Shown here piece after piece: positions 48,170-60,980 of a stretch of 64,000 bases of DNA. Position 1 is the stretch's first letter, and each line of letters opens with the position of its first letter. The notes below the pieces were generated by a model. That model was not told the origin of the DNA, did not search any database, and worked only from the letters and a program-made list of their open reading frames with translations. Source of the stretch: Druceiella hillmani (taxonomy: Eukaryota > Arthropoda > Insecta > Lepidoptera > Hepialidae); contig JAYKKI010000088.1 in assembly GCA_039881145.1 (NCBI GenBank), forward strand, positions 4,878,001 to 4,942,000. Direction: 5' to 3'. The translations under genes and the position numbers were made by a program.

Positions 48170-48550
48170 ATAATTTCGGAAATAAGTGGGGGGTAACCAT
48201 TTTACAGCATATTTTTGATTATTTCTCTGAAAATACCAAGATAATCCCTAAAATTATGAACATAATATTTTGAGATCCTGATAACTACCCCCTTTAAACG
48301 ATATCCCACATTACACATACAGTTTAATAAATTTCCCTAACTTAAATTGTCCTCCTAAATTTCCAAATAGATATTTGTATGTTCAACCATACCACTTTAG
48401 GGATATGAGCGGGTTGATATGTTTTATCATTATCCTAAAATTAAAATTTCTTCTTTAAGCGGTTTCTGAGAAAATTCGCTGTGACGGACGGACTAACGGA
48501 TGCGAGAGTGACCTTATAAAGGATCAGTTTTTCCTATTCCTAACACTAAA
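48170..48550 (+). repeat. Dispersed family 'delta', copy 3
   Basis: It ends in 'AAGCGGTTTCTGAGAAAATT', 'CGCTGTGACGGACGGAC' and 'CTTATAAAGGATCAGTTTTT'. It follows copy 2 closely, so the two may be one interrupted or tandem insertion. A 16-base direct repeat (ACTAAAAATTGGGTAA, twice) lies just after its tail at 48546-48580. Confidence 0.55.
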
Positions 48551-48589
48551 AATTGGGTAAATTGACTAAAAATTGGGTAATTGATTTAA

Positions 48590-50555
48590 GATATGTTTTG
48601 CACGATTACTTAATTGTATCGACTGTTACTCAACAGCCTGTAGTCAAATAGACAGGAATAAGCGACTTTAAGATGTCATATTTCTTCGTCCCACGAAAAT
48701 AAAGCTAACTCTTCTAATGTAACCAACTTAATCATTGGGCTGTTGAGGTACCGCGCATATCAACAGGTTGAACATACCTCACAATGTTATAAAATATTCA
48801 CAAAAATAAATAAAACCAATAAACACGAGTGGCACTTGAACTATGACGATTCTCTATATGCTTCGGCATGTGTAAATAAAAGAAGACATAATTTGTCTAT
48901 TGAACTATTTACAAATATTTTTATCTTCACCGTGTAAATAAATTGACCAACGTGTATTTCACAGACACAGAAATGTCATCAATTTCATAAAGGTATGAGA
49001 TTTAGAATCATTAATATAGTTTTTCGGTAATCTTCTGGAAGACTTCCTTTCATAATTTTAACAGTTTCGTAGCTGGGGTGTTACGTTTTTGGTGAATATT
49101 TTTGCTAATATCTTTAGACCTGTAGTACGTAAAATTTTAAAAAAAAGATAGTTTTTGAAACTTTATGACTCACCACTGCTTATACATTCCATACCACTTA
49201 CGATTTAAAAAAATCGAGTAACCTATGTCCTCTGAAGTCCCCATATAAATATTTTACATTAATACCTTTTGAAATGCATGCACGTTGTTTAATATGCTTA
49301 ATTTTTATATAAAATTTTTAGTTAAAAAAGTTTTTAGCAATTCACGAAAAACGGTTAATCCTTTTGACAAACACTAATGTATAGGGCTATGTACATCTTA
49401 AAAAGGACTTTAAAGAAAAGTTCAGTATTCATCTAAGTCACGGTAACTGTGTTTAAGTTAAAAAAGTACATGGAAGAAAAATGCCTATGTTTAAATCAAT
49501 TTCTTTAGCTCCATTTAAATAAATATCTCAGTCATTTTGGGCGTTTTTGACAGATAAAAATTGACCCTTCACACTTTAAAATTTAGATTAGGTTTTCTAG
49601 ACGAAACGAAAAGTTTTGTGACTATTTAAAACTAAAGCTTAATTTAATGACGCACGGTATGGTGAATTTGCACATGATAAGAGCGAAAGGGGATGGGGAA
49701 ACACATTGTACGTCATGGAATAATCAGCACATGATGTCCTGGTACATTATTACACTGGGAACATCGTGCGCGCAGTACTGTTTTCAGTAAAGAATAAATA
49801 CATATTTAGAAATCTTAATCTAATAGCTTAATTATACCACACGAAATTTTCATGCAGATATTTTTGATACTTGGGTCAAAGACCTTTAGTGTTCTATGCA
49901 AAGAAATATTTCAGGCACTATCTTTGTCTATCCTAAAATGGACGCCTGTGAAAACGAAGCGATTGTTTAATATAGGACGAATCCGTTATACTGCAAGCTT
50001 AATGTTATCACAATGTACGTGAAAAAAAATAGGTGTACAAAGTGAAAAAAAATAGGTGTGCATTTTACCCAAAATGAAATTGCTTTATTCAAATAAAAAA
50101 ACATTATTTAACGTTGTTTTGACAAAAACCATTGTACGAAGGCTATCCGTGCTTTACTATTTAAAAAAACGAAAAATTAGAAACACAATTTTTTTTTATT
50201 TAAATGGCGTTATCGCTAGGAAGGATTTAATATACAAATAAAAACATAAATTGCTTAACGTTACCATGGAATAAAAAAAATCTAGACCACAAGAAGTGCA
50301 TAAAAAGACGTTTGAAATTTGATATCTTTAACAAAAGCATTTTATAAATAGATTTCTTTTGATTAAATGAATAGTGACCGAACTTTGTTATTTTTAAATA
50401 CGTTTCTTTTATGTATTTCATTTAAAAAAAACTCCGTGGGTTTTGAGTAAAACTCGAGTTTTCCATATACACTAATATGTAGTCATATATTAGAGGCTAC
50501 GTATTATTTCCTTGAAATTATTTTCAAATATTAAATATATTGGTTAGTAATTATT
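48590..50555. other. AT-rich gap, no gene recognised
   Basis: Frames of 61-64 codons show no motifs. A direct repeat GTGAAAAAAAATAGGTGT occurs twice near 50020-50060. A GC-richer patch at about 49650-49790 is unassigned. Confidence 0.45.
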
Positions 50556-50559
50556 ATTT

Positions 50560-50970
50560 GTGGCCGTTATTTTACAGCTATGAAATATCATAAATTTCCT
50601 GAAGACTATGATATTTACAATGGTCACCACAATTTTGCAGTAAACTTTTGGTACACTTTTAATAACGCTGCTTTCGTCATGATTATGACTTTATCACTAA
50701 ATTACCTGTTATACATAAAATTCTAAAAAATGTTCTGGAAATCCTTATAGTTTCAGTTGATAACACCCACTATACAAAAAATGAAAAAAAATTAATGCTC
50801 CATTTAGCACTTCTAAAACTACCATAAATATATTTATTTTACAGAGGTCACCGTGCCAAATTACAGGTTTCTGAGAGAAATTGCTATAACAGAAAGGTGA
50901 ACTAATCTTACAACTCGACTAAAGTTTTGTCTTTTACCTTTAGAGGTACGGAACTATAAAATCAGTGAAA
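50560..50970 (+). repeat. Dispersed family 'delta', copy 4
   Basis: 'GTCACCGTGCCAAATTACAG', 'GTTTCTGAGAGAAATTGC', and 'TTTACCTTTAGAGGTACGGA', 'ACTATAAAA' match the family's conserved end. The region before it matches only loosely. Confidence 0.55.
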
Positions 50971-51059
50971 AATTCACTATGGCTAAAATGTACTCATACC
51001 TATATCAAAACTGAGAGTATAACGGGTTATAATAAAATATTTAATATAATTTCTTTCAT

Positions 51060-51650
51060 TAAGAGGGAAGCGATGTGAGGCGTTTTATCTTTTTCTTCTT
51101 CTAAGGGCGCCTCTCCAATCATTGAAGGATAACAGTCAGCTCTGAGGTCTTGTCCTTGGCAACAGTTTGGCGGCATTAGTAATCCCTGTCAATTCTTGGT
51201 ATTTTCTTCTACGAACAATTTTCTGTCTCCCGGCAGCTTCTCCCATCATTATTGGTTGCTTGAGCACGTATCTCGTATGTACAGGTATAATAGGTAATTT
51301 ACCTAATAATAGGTAATTTACGTAATTACGTTACTTCACGTTTTTTGCAAAAGCTTGCGTTTCTGACCAACCTGTTGTAGAACCTCTACATTATTGACTT
51401 TCTGAATCCTAGATGTAGACATCACGTATTTGTAAGCCCATTTTTCGACTGTTTCTTCATATATATGTTTTTCTTTCTTTTACAACTTATGTGATAGGGA
51501 GAGTCGTAGCTCGGAGGGTTACTTGTGTTCAATTTGCCCTAAAATATAATCTGGGTGACGTTTTTCTTCCGCTTTAAACTTATACCGATTCTCATGATTA
51601 AGGCCTCTTTTCTTCCTCTTCTGTTCTCTAGATAAAGAAAAAGCTAAGCT
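51060..51650 (-). pseudogene. LINE (non-LTR retrotransposon) ORF2 C-terminal relic
   Basis: On the minus strand one frame reads VEKWAYKYVM, then KVNNVEVLQQVGQKRKLLQ (about 51450-51345). A second frame reads MMGEAAGRQKIVRRRKY followed by ELTGITNAAKLL (about 51265-51150). Together they reproduce the C-terminal region common in insect LINE proteins. That region has an 'E.W.YRR.L.I.W...V.N.EVL......R.L' helix, then a Gly-Arg-rich 'G.IEG.R..GR' patch and a final 'L..W.G......L...A'. Stops and at least one frameshift separate the parts, and the YxGHxxR motif that normally joins them is lost. A local duplication of TAGGTAATTTAC near 51291-51325 sits in the broken region. The catalytic domain was not found upstream. 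Confidence 0.65.
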
Positions 51651-52539
51651 TATATGAGTAATTATCAGTTATTGATAAATAAACATTTATTTGCAAGCAT
51701 ATTAATACGACGATTTTTTGGTATTCATATCATCAAAAAATATAGACATACAATTAATTATCGATAATGTCAGATGAACTATAAAAAATCATCAAACTCG
51801 GTAAAATTGAAGGACGTTGCCGCTTTTTATATGAAAATTCTTCGTTTCAATGTGATCTTAAAATCAGTAACATGATTTTCATTTCTTTATGCAATAAACC
51901 AACACCATAAATTTATGAAGAAACAAAGAAATATAAATTTTAGTTTTTTTTATGTAAATATAATTGCCCTATTATTACTTAAATACAAAGTTTAAGTACA
52001 TATTACGAATTTATAATTTACTTAATTTAATATCAATTCATTAGTTTTTTTTATAAATATCAACGATCTGAAAATAGTTACTAAAAGTTTCGAGATGATT
52101 AATTTTTCTTTTTATTTCTGTGTTTTTTTTATTTTAATTGTCTAAAACAATTGATTAATATACATTTTACTTTAAAAAATTAGCAGAAAACAAATAGTTC
52201 TAAAAGGTTTTGTTGTGGTTTTATTGTTATTAGTAAAAGAGTGTTTATATTTTTCCATGTTAACAATTTTTCCATGTCAATATTTTTCTTTGTCAACAAT
52301 GAGCAACAATTTTGAGACAAAAGAGCTAACTCAGAGCTCTCGAACCTAAATAATGTAAAAGCGGACATTATTTAAGTTCGCGAATACAGATATTTTATAA
52401 TTATATATTGATTTAAACTAAATATTCTACACTCAGTTTAGTTAAAAATTGACCTTAAGATTCTTTTGTATGGAAAAAGAAAATTGTTATTAAATTTTTA
52501 TATTCAGTTTTGTGTATTAAGGAACATGCGGATTAATAT

Positions 52540-52680
52540 GATTTATTACTAAATCATATTTTAAATTTTTGAGCGGTTTCTAAAAAAAAGGGCAGTAGCT
52601 GACAGCCGGAAGGACAAGTATGCCATCTTATAAAGTCTGTTTTTATTTTGAGGTATGGCATCCTACCCCATCAATTATTC
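52540..52680 (+). repeat. Dispersed family 'delta', copy 5
   Basis: 'GAGCGGTTTCTAAAAAAAAG', 'GCTGACAGCCGGAAGGAC', 'CTTATAAAGTCTGTTTTTAT' and 'TTTGAGGTATGGCATCCTAC' are a diverged version of the tail at 38.3 and 48.5 kb. Confidence 0.5.
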
Positions 52681-53473
52681 CTAGAATTTAAATTATTTTT
52701 AATTTTGTAAAAGTATTTTAAAAATACTATAAAGTTCATTAACTTTATCCAACCCGGGATTATAGTTCTAACAAGCAAAAATGATGTCTATCATTTACTA
52801 CCAATGTGACTTTTTTATATTAATCGATGTTCTTTCACCAAAATTATTTTTCAGGTACATTAAATCAGCAGTAAAATATACTGTTCGGTAATTTGGAAAA
52901 GAAAAATAATAACACTTAATATGAGCTTCCACAAAGTCGAATAGGACAGTTCCCTTCGATTCTTGACTACATTAAATTTTCTTTGTTTATATGTCATAGA
53001 TATAATATAAAAATAAATGATAAATAGGAGGACAGTAGGACCTCTCAATAATCTACATTGAATAGAAACCAAAGCGCCCTCGCGTTGATTGTTCCTCTTT
53101 AAGTCGTTAAAATAGGAATTAGGTCAATATGTCGATATACTCTGTTTCAACATACCTCTGTTTGAAAACGTATCAATTTCAGAGGTATAACAATCAAAGT
53201 GGGCCAAATTCCAAATTATCACTCATACATATAGAGTTAAGTAAAGCTGTGTATGCACGTAAAAAAAATATTAATAATAATGCAAAAAAATCCAATTATT
53301 TTGCATCGTGTTGAGTCTGCATATGCATAACTATTTTAAAATAATACTTTTTTTACAATAGTTCTGCATAATTTCTTAGCTAAGATTTAATTAGCATTCA
53401 ATTTACAGATAACAATAACATACTATAGCCAGTTTCACTAATTTATTTATTTTATGATGCTAACAAAGGTTTA

Positions 53474-54824
53474 AAGCGAATATCGAAAAATAATCTTGCA
53501 CCCGATTACGTTATGTGTATCAAAATAAGCAACTAAATGTTCTGATTTGTGGTAGCGATAATGTTTAGTTGGTGTTGGTTCATTTAAAATCTTTCGTTTC
53601 TTATGTTTTGACTGCAGTTCTTCCGTGTCATCGCAAGATTCAGAATCTGAGGACAGTATGTTTTTAGTAATCATAGATTCTCCGAGCTTTAACCTGAATA
53701 CCCTTTGTTGATGATTCTTTTTTAGGGGTGTATTACGTTAAGGTTCACGATCTTTGAATTGGAACCAAGAGTTACACACTGCCAAATCCAACATGTGCGT
53801 TATTAAAACGCAACGTCCATTTCTTGCTTCAAGCGCGTGCTGGACATATTGACAACATTCTATTGGCCAGGTCAACGTAGCCCATGAACTGATTATAGTT
53901 TCTAATAACTTCCGGGCGGCTTACAATATCATATCTTTTATTGCGTTTGGACCACCGTCTACAATGGTCTGGAGCAGAATCGGTGTATTGTGTAGATGCA
54001 ATCAAAACTGGCTTGTTATCCAACTATCGCATCACAGCGTCTCCGAGGTACATGTGGGTTTTTTAGTGAACCCTTTTCCAATAGAAATGGGCAGTTTTTG
54101 GGAATCTTGTTCATTTGAATGGATCCTGTTCCATGAATAACTCTTTCTAGCAAAGTTTTGGCCGCCTTTATCGTAGTGAAATACCGATCAAAGTAAATAC
54201 TGTGAACAGGAACTAGTGTTTCACAAAGTTTAAGTATGTCTGACTCCCCAAAAATTCTTTACCAACCACTAATTTTTTTAACGTCATCTTCAAATCTTCT
54301 CCTTTTTTCAGAAAATATGTTGTATTTGCGGCGTAAAGTATCTATTCAAGAATGTTATTAGTTACATATTGTTTGAAAAATTATTATTCTGTCCATGAAT
54401 CCGTATTCAATAACATGTATATTGGATGATAAATAGATTTCTCCAAAAGAGAGAAATTACCGGTCCAAGTATAGCTAGCAGATGCCGATGATGCTAAAGA
54501 TGTTGTGTTTTGTTCTCGAAAACCTCTGGTTCTTACACGTCGTCTGGATCGACCACCACGCATTCGGACCCACTTCTGGTTCTGGCGGGTAGCAGCAATA
54601 GAAGATCACAAAAAATGTTAAAATTCCAGATGGTTTCTTTCTTCTGTGTCCGACAAATTCAGAGAACCAAGGTCGGAGTCACTGCTCTCATAATTTCGCA
54701 TTGAATAGACATCTCTTGTTGGGTCCTCTTCATCCGACAAATCTATATCTGATTCGTCTAAGATGTCTGTAATTTTATTATCCCGCAAACCTAGCAAAAC
54801 AACAAAAAAAAGAAAGTAAAACAA
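53474..54824 (-). pseudogene. Decayed piggyBac transposase
   Basis: The minus strand carries the pieces of one piggyBac-family transposase in order. An acidic N-terminus comes first (ITDILDESDIDLSDEEDP, 54775-54705, then NYESSDSDLGSLNLSDTEE). A middle part follows with VPVHSIYFDRYFTTIKAAKT, containing the Asp of the second catalytic position, about 54210-54150. Next is DNKPVLIASTQY, then RPEVIRNYNQFMGYVDLANR (54020-53835), holding the last catalytic Asp in VDL; the nearby Asp usual three residues later is Asn. The C-terminal tail is SSDSESCDDTEELQ to the stop at 53474. At least four frameshifts and several stops break it, so it is inactive. Terminal TTAA sites and inverted ends could not be assigned. 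It could derive from an autonomous piggyBac or a domesticated-type relative; decay favours the former. Confidence 0.85.
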
Positions 54825-54829
54825 GTGTA

Positions 54830-57070
54830 AATGTCTTATGTTGTACAGTTACTACACTGGGCATGCTTTGAACACACACGTCGTTGAGAACTAAATATTA
54901 GTATTATAATATAAAACTTTTATTATTGATTTCTTAGTTTTTGTAAGTTAAAACACAAGAAAATTGTGTAATTAGGTTAATGCATCACAAGAAACAAAGA
55001 ACTACCAATATCTTTACAAAAAATATAGTATTTCATTAAAAAATCCAAATAAACTTGCTACGCGGTTTCGGTACCGACGCCATCGTCTACTTGAAATGAA
55101 AAGTAAAAAAATTTAAGCCACTTCCTGATTCAATTACCGCTTAGTATGGCGGACAGATATTTTAACTATTTAAAGTAAAAGTTCCAACAAAGTTCATAAG
55201 ATGGCTGTGCAGAATTTTTTTTCTTTCTATGTTGTAAATATACTACAGTTTTACTCAGGAGGTTAATAGAAAGTTAAATCAGTCAACTCGAAATAATAAA
55301 TTACAGAGATAAAAATAAGAAAATTATATTTTCATCTTCAACGAAAATAAATTTTCTTCTCAAATATAATGAGTATACTCCGTGAAAAATAGCATTGCAC
55401 ACCTCTAGAGTAGTCGCTTTATTATCGACCAGCCCGCCAGCCTCATATTTTGATGGTAGAGGTAATTACAGCTCGCGTAATTTTAAAAATAATCTGCTTT
55501 TAACATAGCTTTATAGAAAGAGGAGATTTTTTTTATTCTAACAAATGGTACAATTATTTAGTTTTTTTAAATTCATACTATGATCTAAATTTGCCTTTTC
55601 AAAAACATGGTCTGTACGTGTGTGAGTATTAATACGGGCTATAAGCCGTAATTTAAAACAGATTTTAGTGATTCTATTTTCGGTTTGTCAAACTTTTATG
55701 AAACATTTCCTTCTAAAACTTTTTCTAAACCACTTTTCGTGCTTGGCGGTTATTCTCGGCCTTCGTTTTGTATGTATCTTCTTGTCCCCGTTCTGTGCCC
55801 CTGCTGTTTTCAACTTTTTTTTTTAATTCACAATTTTTATTTAGATGGTTTATTCAATACACAAAAAAAATGCGATGTGTGCAATTTTAATTTCACCGAC
55901 TATTTCGTATTTGGAAATAAATTTATTTTTTTCATTAATACTTAATATATAAATCGGTCTATGATAAAAGATAATTGATAGGGATTAAACATAAAAAACA
56001 ATTTTGTTCTTTACTTTTTTTACCTTTTTACTTAATATTGTTTATTATTTAAAGAAATAAAAATCGTACGGTGTGCACACTTTGCGTTTGACCAACAATT
56101 AATATTTCTAGCAGATTAATACAAATTCTACACATTTTTAAATGCTTAAACTTTTATATGTGTCTATCTACTTATATATCTATAGAATTCTATTAATACG
56201 AGTTCAATTTGTTTTTAGCAGGTTATTAAATAAAGAATTAAATAGGAAAGTTTTTAACTTTTATTAAGTATTTTTTAATTTTAAAGTAGTTTTTAACTTT
56301 TATTAAGTACTTTAAATGTGAAATTATACATAGTAATAAATATAGTAACCCGCTGATATATCAACAGCTATTAATCGACATACCTTATTGATGGACATTT
56401 CTGTTTTTTTTTTATATTCCAATTAAAATAAAGAAAAGCTTCTATATGTCATGTGGGACATAAATTGAACGGATTTGCTATGAGAAATTGTTTTCTTAAT
56501 TTCACATTACATGTATCACAATATTCCATAAATAGAACGGTTCACTCTTATTTCCTAAACTACAAAACCAGAAATCATAAGAAAACATTGGTAAAAACTG
56601 ACTAGAAATTGATAAAAACTGACTAGAATGTCACATGAAAACTACAAAGATTATCCTAGATCTTATATAATCTTTAATTTGTATACCTCTCTTTTACGCC
56701 TGTAAAATATATAATAGGCAATATATATAAATTGTGAACAATTTATATTTGCATACAATTTAATATAAATACAATGTATTCCCAAATGTTTAAAATATCT
56801 TTGGAACTCTCATAATGCTAATTTTACTTATATTTGACAGGCTTATTTTTTCAATAGACTCAAAAGATATAGGTTAAAGGACACATTACAAATTATTCCA
56901 AAGCCTAATAGTGTTTCGTTAACGAGTCTACAAAATAAAAAAAAGTATCTAATATACCCCAACTTTCTAATTAAATATATAGCTTATAGACATTATATTA
57001 TGAAGCACACAAAAAAATCGTGCCCCAATTTTATAGGCATACATTAGACATTGTTGGATTAATTTTTCTA
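54830..57070. other. AT-rich gap with small direct repeats
   Basis: No gene recognised. TTTTTAACTTTTATTAAGTA occurs twice about 40 bp apart near 56250-56310, and AAAACTGACTAGAA twice near 56594-56628. The 86-codon plus frame at 55685-55945 has no motif. Confidence 0.45.
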
Positions 57071-57075
57071 TGTTT

Positions 57076-58304
57076 TAACTTACAGCTCGCATTGAAGTAT
57101 TTACCTGCAGAATTTAACTTAACTAACTTACAGCTCGCTTTGAAGTATTTACCTGCAGAATTTAACTTAAATTACAGCTCGCTTTGAAGTATTTACCTGC
57201 AGAATTTAACTTAACTTACAGCTCGCTTTGAATTATTTACCTGCAGAATTTAACTTAACTTACAGCTCGCTTTGAAGTATTTAACTGCAGAATTTAACTT
57301 AACTTACAGCTCGCTTTGAATTATTTACCTGCAGAATTTAACTTAACTTACAGCTCGCTTTGAAGTATTTACCTGCAGAATTTAACTTAACTTACAGCTC
57401 GCTTTGAATTATTTACCTGCAGAATTTAACTTAATTTACAGCTCACTTTGAAGTATTTACCTGCAGAATTTAACTTAACTTACAGCTCACTTTGAAGTAT
57501 TTACCTGCAGAATTTAACTTAATTTACAGCTCACTTTGAAGTATTTACCTGCAGAATTTAACTTAACTTACAGCTCACTTTGAAGTATTTACCTGCAGAA
57601 TTTAACTTAACTTACAGCTCACTTTGAAGTATTTACTTGCAGAATTTAACTTAATTTACAGCTCACTTTGAAGTATTTACCTGCAGAATTTAACTTAACT
57701 TACAGCTCGCTTTGAATTATTTACCTGCAGAATTTAACTTAATTTACAGCTCACTTTGAAGTATTTACCTGCAGAATTTAACTTAACTTACAGCTCACTT
57801 TGAAGTATTTACCTGCAGAATTTATCATAACGTACAGCCTGCTTTGAAGTATTTACCTGCAGAATTTAACTTAACTTATAGCTCGCTTTGAATTATTTAC
57901 CTGCAGAATTTAACTTAACTTACAGCTCGCTTTGAAGTATCTACCTGCAGAATTTAACTTAATTTACAGCTCGCTTTGAAGTATTTAACTGCAGAATTTA
58001 ATTTAACTTACAGCTCGCTTTAAATTATTTACCTGCAGAATTTAACTTAACTTACAGCTCGCTTTGAAATATTTACTTGCAGAATTTAACTTAACTTACA
58101 GCTCGCTTTGAAGTATTTAACTGCAGAATTTAACTTAACTTACAGCTTGCTTTGAATTATTTACCAGCAGAATTTAACTTAACTTACAGCTCGCTTTGAA
58201 GTATTTACCTGCAGAATTTAACTGAACTTACAGCTCGCTTTGAATTATTTACTTGCAGAATTTAACTTAACTTACAGCTCGCTTTGAAGTATTTACTTGC
58301 AGAA
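57076..58304. repeat. Minisatellite, 28 copies of a 44-bp unit
   Basis: Each unit reads TTACAGCTCGCTTTGAAG, TATTTACCTGCAG, AATTTAACTTAAC. The anchor GCTTTG recurs exactly every 44 bp from 57181 to 58281 (26 units); two earlier units are at 57089 and 57137, the first with a 4-base insertion. Variants are organised: GAAGTAT and GAATTAT units alternate near both ends, giving an 88-bp dimer. A central block (about 57430-57700) has GCTCAC instead of GCTCGC and mostly GAAGTAT. Nearly every unit carries the palindrome CTGCAG. There are no unique spacers and no coding frame, so this is a satellite-type array, not CRISPR. Confidence 0.97.
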
Positions 58305-58309
58305 ATTCA

Positions 58310-60900
58310 TAAGGATAAAACATAAATAGACAAAAAAATAAAAAATAAATAGAAATGAAACCTGTGTCCTCGTCACAGACTGATGGTCGAATGGAAGGAA
58401 ATAATGAAATAATAAGGATCCACATGTTGATTAAAAACCCTGAAAAAATTTCAGCGAAAAATGTAAAATCACCATAGTCCATGAAACAACATTCTACTAA
58501 CTTCTTTTTGCCTTCACAGAAACTATTTTCTTTTCTTATGGATTTTTGTTTTCTCTATTCGTTTCATTTTGTAATGCGAACCCCTAAAAATACTGTATCA
58601 CTTTTGGAAACCTAAACGTTCTAATTGGAAACAAGGTTAGGAAAGATGCAATCAATATATATTTCTATTCATTTTCAAAAGTTGTTGAAACTTTTAAAAT
58701 TACTACAAATGAATATTGAAAGTGAGTTAATGACCTTGCGGAATATCTACTTTAGCTTCAACAATAGCTAAGATAATTGGAAAGAAAAACAGTTCTTCTG
58801 ACAAATTATTTATTCATTAACAACTAGCTTTCACACTGCACTAGAAAAATACAAAACCTTTTTTTTCAAAGAATTTTACCCAAGTTACAGTCAGGCCACT
58901 TGTGCATTTACAAGATGTATGTTATTTGAATATAATTTGCCAGACCTGACTTTTAACATTTCCTATGTTGAACAAATAAAGACAAACAGACGAATAGATA
59001 ATTTTACTTGCATCGTATTAGTGAGGATAAAAGCATAATTATATATAGCCTCAATTATAACATAGGATTCAAGTTATCTGTATGCAATATTTCATTGAAA
59101 TTCTTTGGGCCTTTTAAGGAGGAAAGAAAGAGAGAGAAACGAATAAACAGACAGGTTTCACTTTTATTATATTAATAATGATTATATTTTGGGGGAAACT
59201 AATCTACAGAATAAAAATATACGTAATAATTATTAATTCAATTATTGAAATATGAGATCCTACATAATAATAATGTAGCATTTATTGATATCAATGCTAA
59301 AAGTGTTTAAAACTGACGCGCGTAACTTCTGCAAGTAACTTTTGTCACAAATTAGGATCAAGATAGGCTTAATAGGTAAGATGAAATTCGATTTGAAATA
59401 GTGAATTTTTAAGATATTTTATAAAGAGAGATCTATACCAAGAATCTGCAATTCGGTTTGATGTATAATTCGGTCAACTGGGGATAAGTTCTTTTATTTT
59501 TCTTGAAGTGCTGAGTTCGAAGGTCGTTTAAAACTACCCCCTTATTAACTCCTTAAGGCTGATATATTCGATCTTTTTTTGCTTTATTACACATCCCGGG
59601 GATGTGTACTTTATTATCGATAAGTTTGTGTTTTGGCAATAGAAGTAATTGTATCAAAACAGTTTTACATTTAATCAATATTAATATAACTTTTTGGAAA
59701 GAGAAGGTCTTCCTCTAAAAATGATTTTTTTAAATACTTACATTAACTTTTGAAAAATTACATATGTACCCGTCCATTTATTCCTTACGTATGTACGTAC
59801 GTACGTATGAGGATACGCTACAGGTCCCAATTCCTGACTGATTTTGGTGATCCTTTTTGATCGATGGGTTAACTATTAGAATAGAAACCTACTGATTTTT
59901 GCAATGATTTGACAAATATTTTAATTTTTTGTCAACATTAACTTTTCTTACAGTTGGTAATTTAATGGTAATTAAAACATTAGAAAAACGCTATATACAC
60001 AATTTTGGTTTTATTAATAATTTAATCCTAATGTGTATGATTCATTGTTTACTTTTATTTGTACATATTTTTTAAACGAAATTATATTGTCAGCTTATAT
60101 GTTGTTAAATGAAACCGTAACGAAAAATGAAACACGTTAGTAGTGGGGAGAACGTGCAGGCAGATAAGAATTTTACTGTATCTTCTCTCACCAATAGCTC
60201 AGCGAAACACAGACCTCCAGTAAAATAAGCACAACTTGTTTCAGTTCTAGTTATACTCTGAGTTATGACCGAGCGTATATTTCGAGCGTATATTCGTCGT
60301 AATGTGTTGATAAAATTTATATAATTATAGTGAAAATGTTTATTAATACGAGTGTGTGTGCGAGCAGACACTTCATAACAATAAAATATATTTTCTCTTA
60401 ATAATTTTCTCCAATCTTTGTTTAATCATCATCTTAGTAGTTTCCCTTTGCTCTTTAGTATAACATATAAAATATTATCATTTTTATTGTGTGGATGCAA
60501 AATCTGTTTTTTTTATTTTGTTGCAAATTCGATTTTAAAACAAAGTTTTACCATGACACCATTTTTAAAATGAACTTTATTTATTCTGACTTTGCTATTT
60601 GCTTGTTATGTCTGACTATTAGAGATTGTTTTCATAACAATAGATTCGTTACATATGTCAGATTAAAATTTTCATGTATACAATAATAAAGTTGTAGAAT
60701 TTACGTGTTTGCACATTGAAAATGTATAGGAAAAACGCTACACACATGATTCAAAAGACTTATCAAAAAGTAAGAAAAGACAAAAATACCATTTTTTGGG
60801 ATTTTTGTCTCTTTGTCTGTGAGTATGTCAATTTATTGGTGTATCACATAGAGATTTCGATTTATTGTAGTCTAGGTGGTAAATAATATATGGTAATTTA
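58310..60900. other. AT-rich gap, no gene recognised
   Basis: Contains a LINE-tail-like phrase at about 58970 ('AACAAATAAAGACAAACAG') and a short GTAC-repeated palindrome near 59786-59805. A GC-richer patch at 60120-60290 is also present. The minus frame 60105-60371 covering that patch is unassigned. Confidence 0.45.
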
Positions 60901-60904
60901 GGTA

Positions 60905-60907
<3 letters not shown>

Positions 60908-60954
<47 letters not shown>

Positions 60955-60980
60955 TGATATATATATATATATATATATAG
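60908..60980. repeat. Two adjacent (TA)n microsatellites
   Basis: TA runs at 60908-60951 and 60957-60980 separated by a short CCTGA-containing interruption, followed by a small AATAAT run. Confidence 0.9.

Noticed and set aside
54510..54704. 64-codon plus-strand frame
   Set aside because: It is the shadow of the piggyBac relic on the opposite strand.
57076..58304. CRISPR array
   Set aside because: Units are contiguous 44-mers without unique spacers, and the window is eukaryotic.
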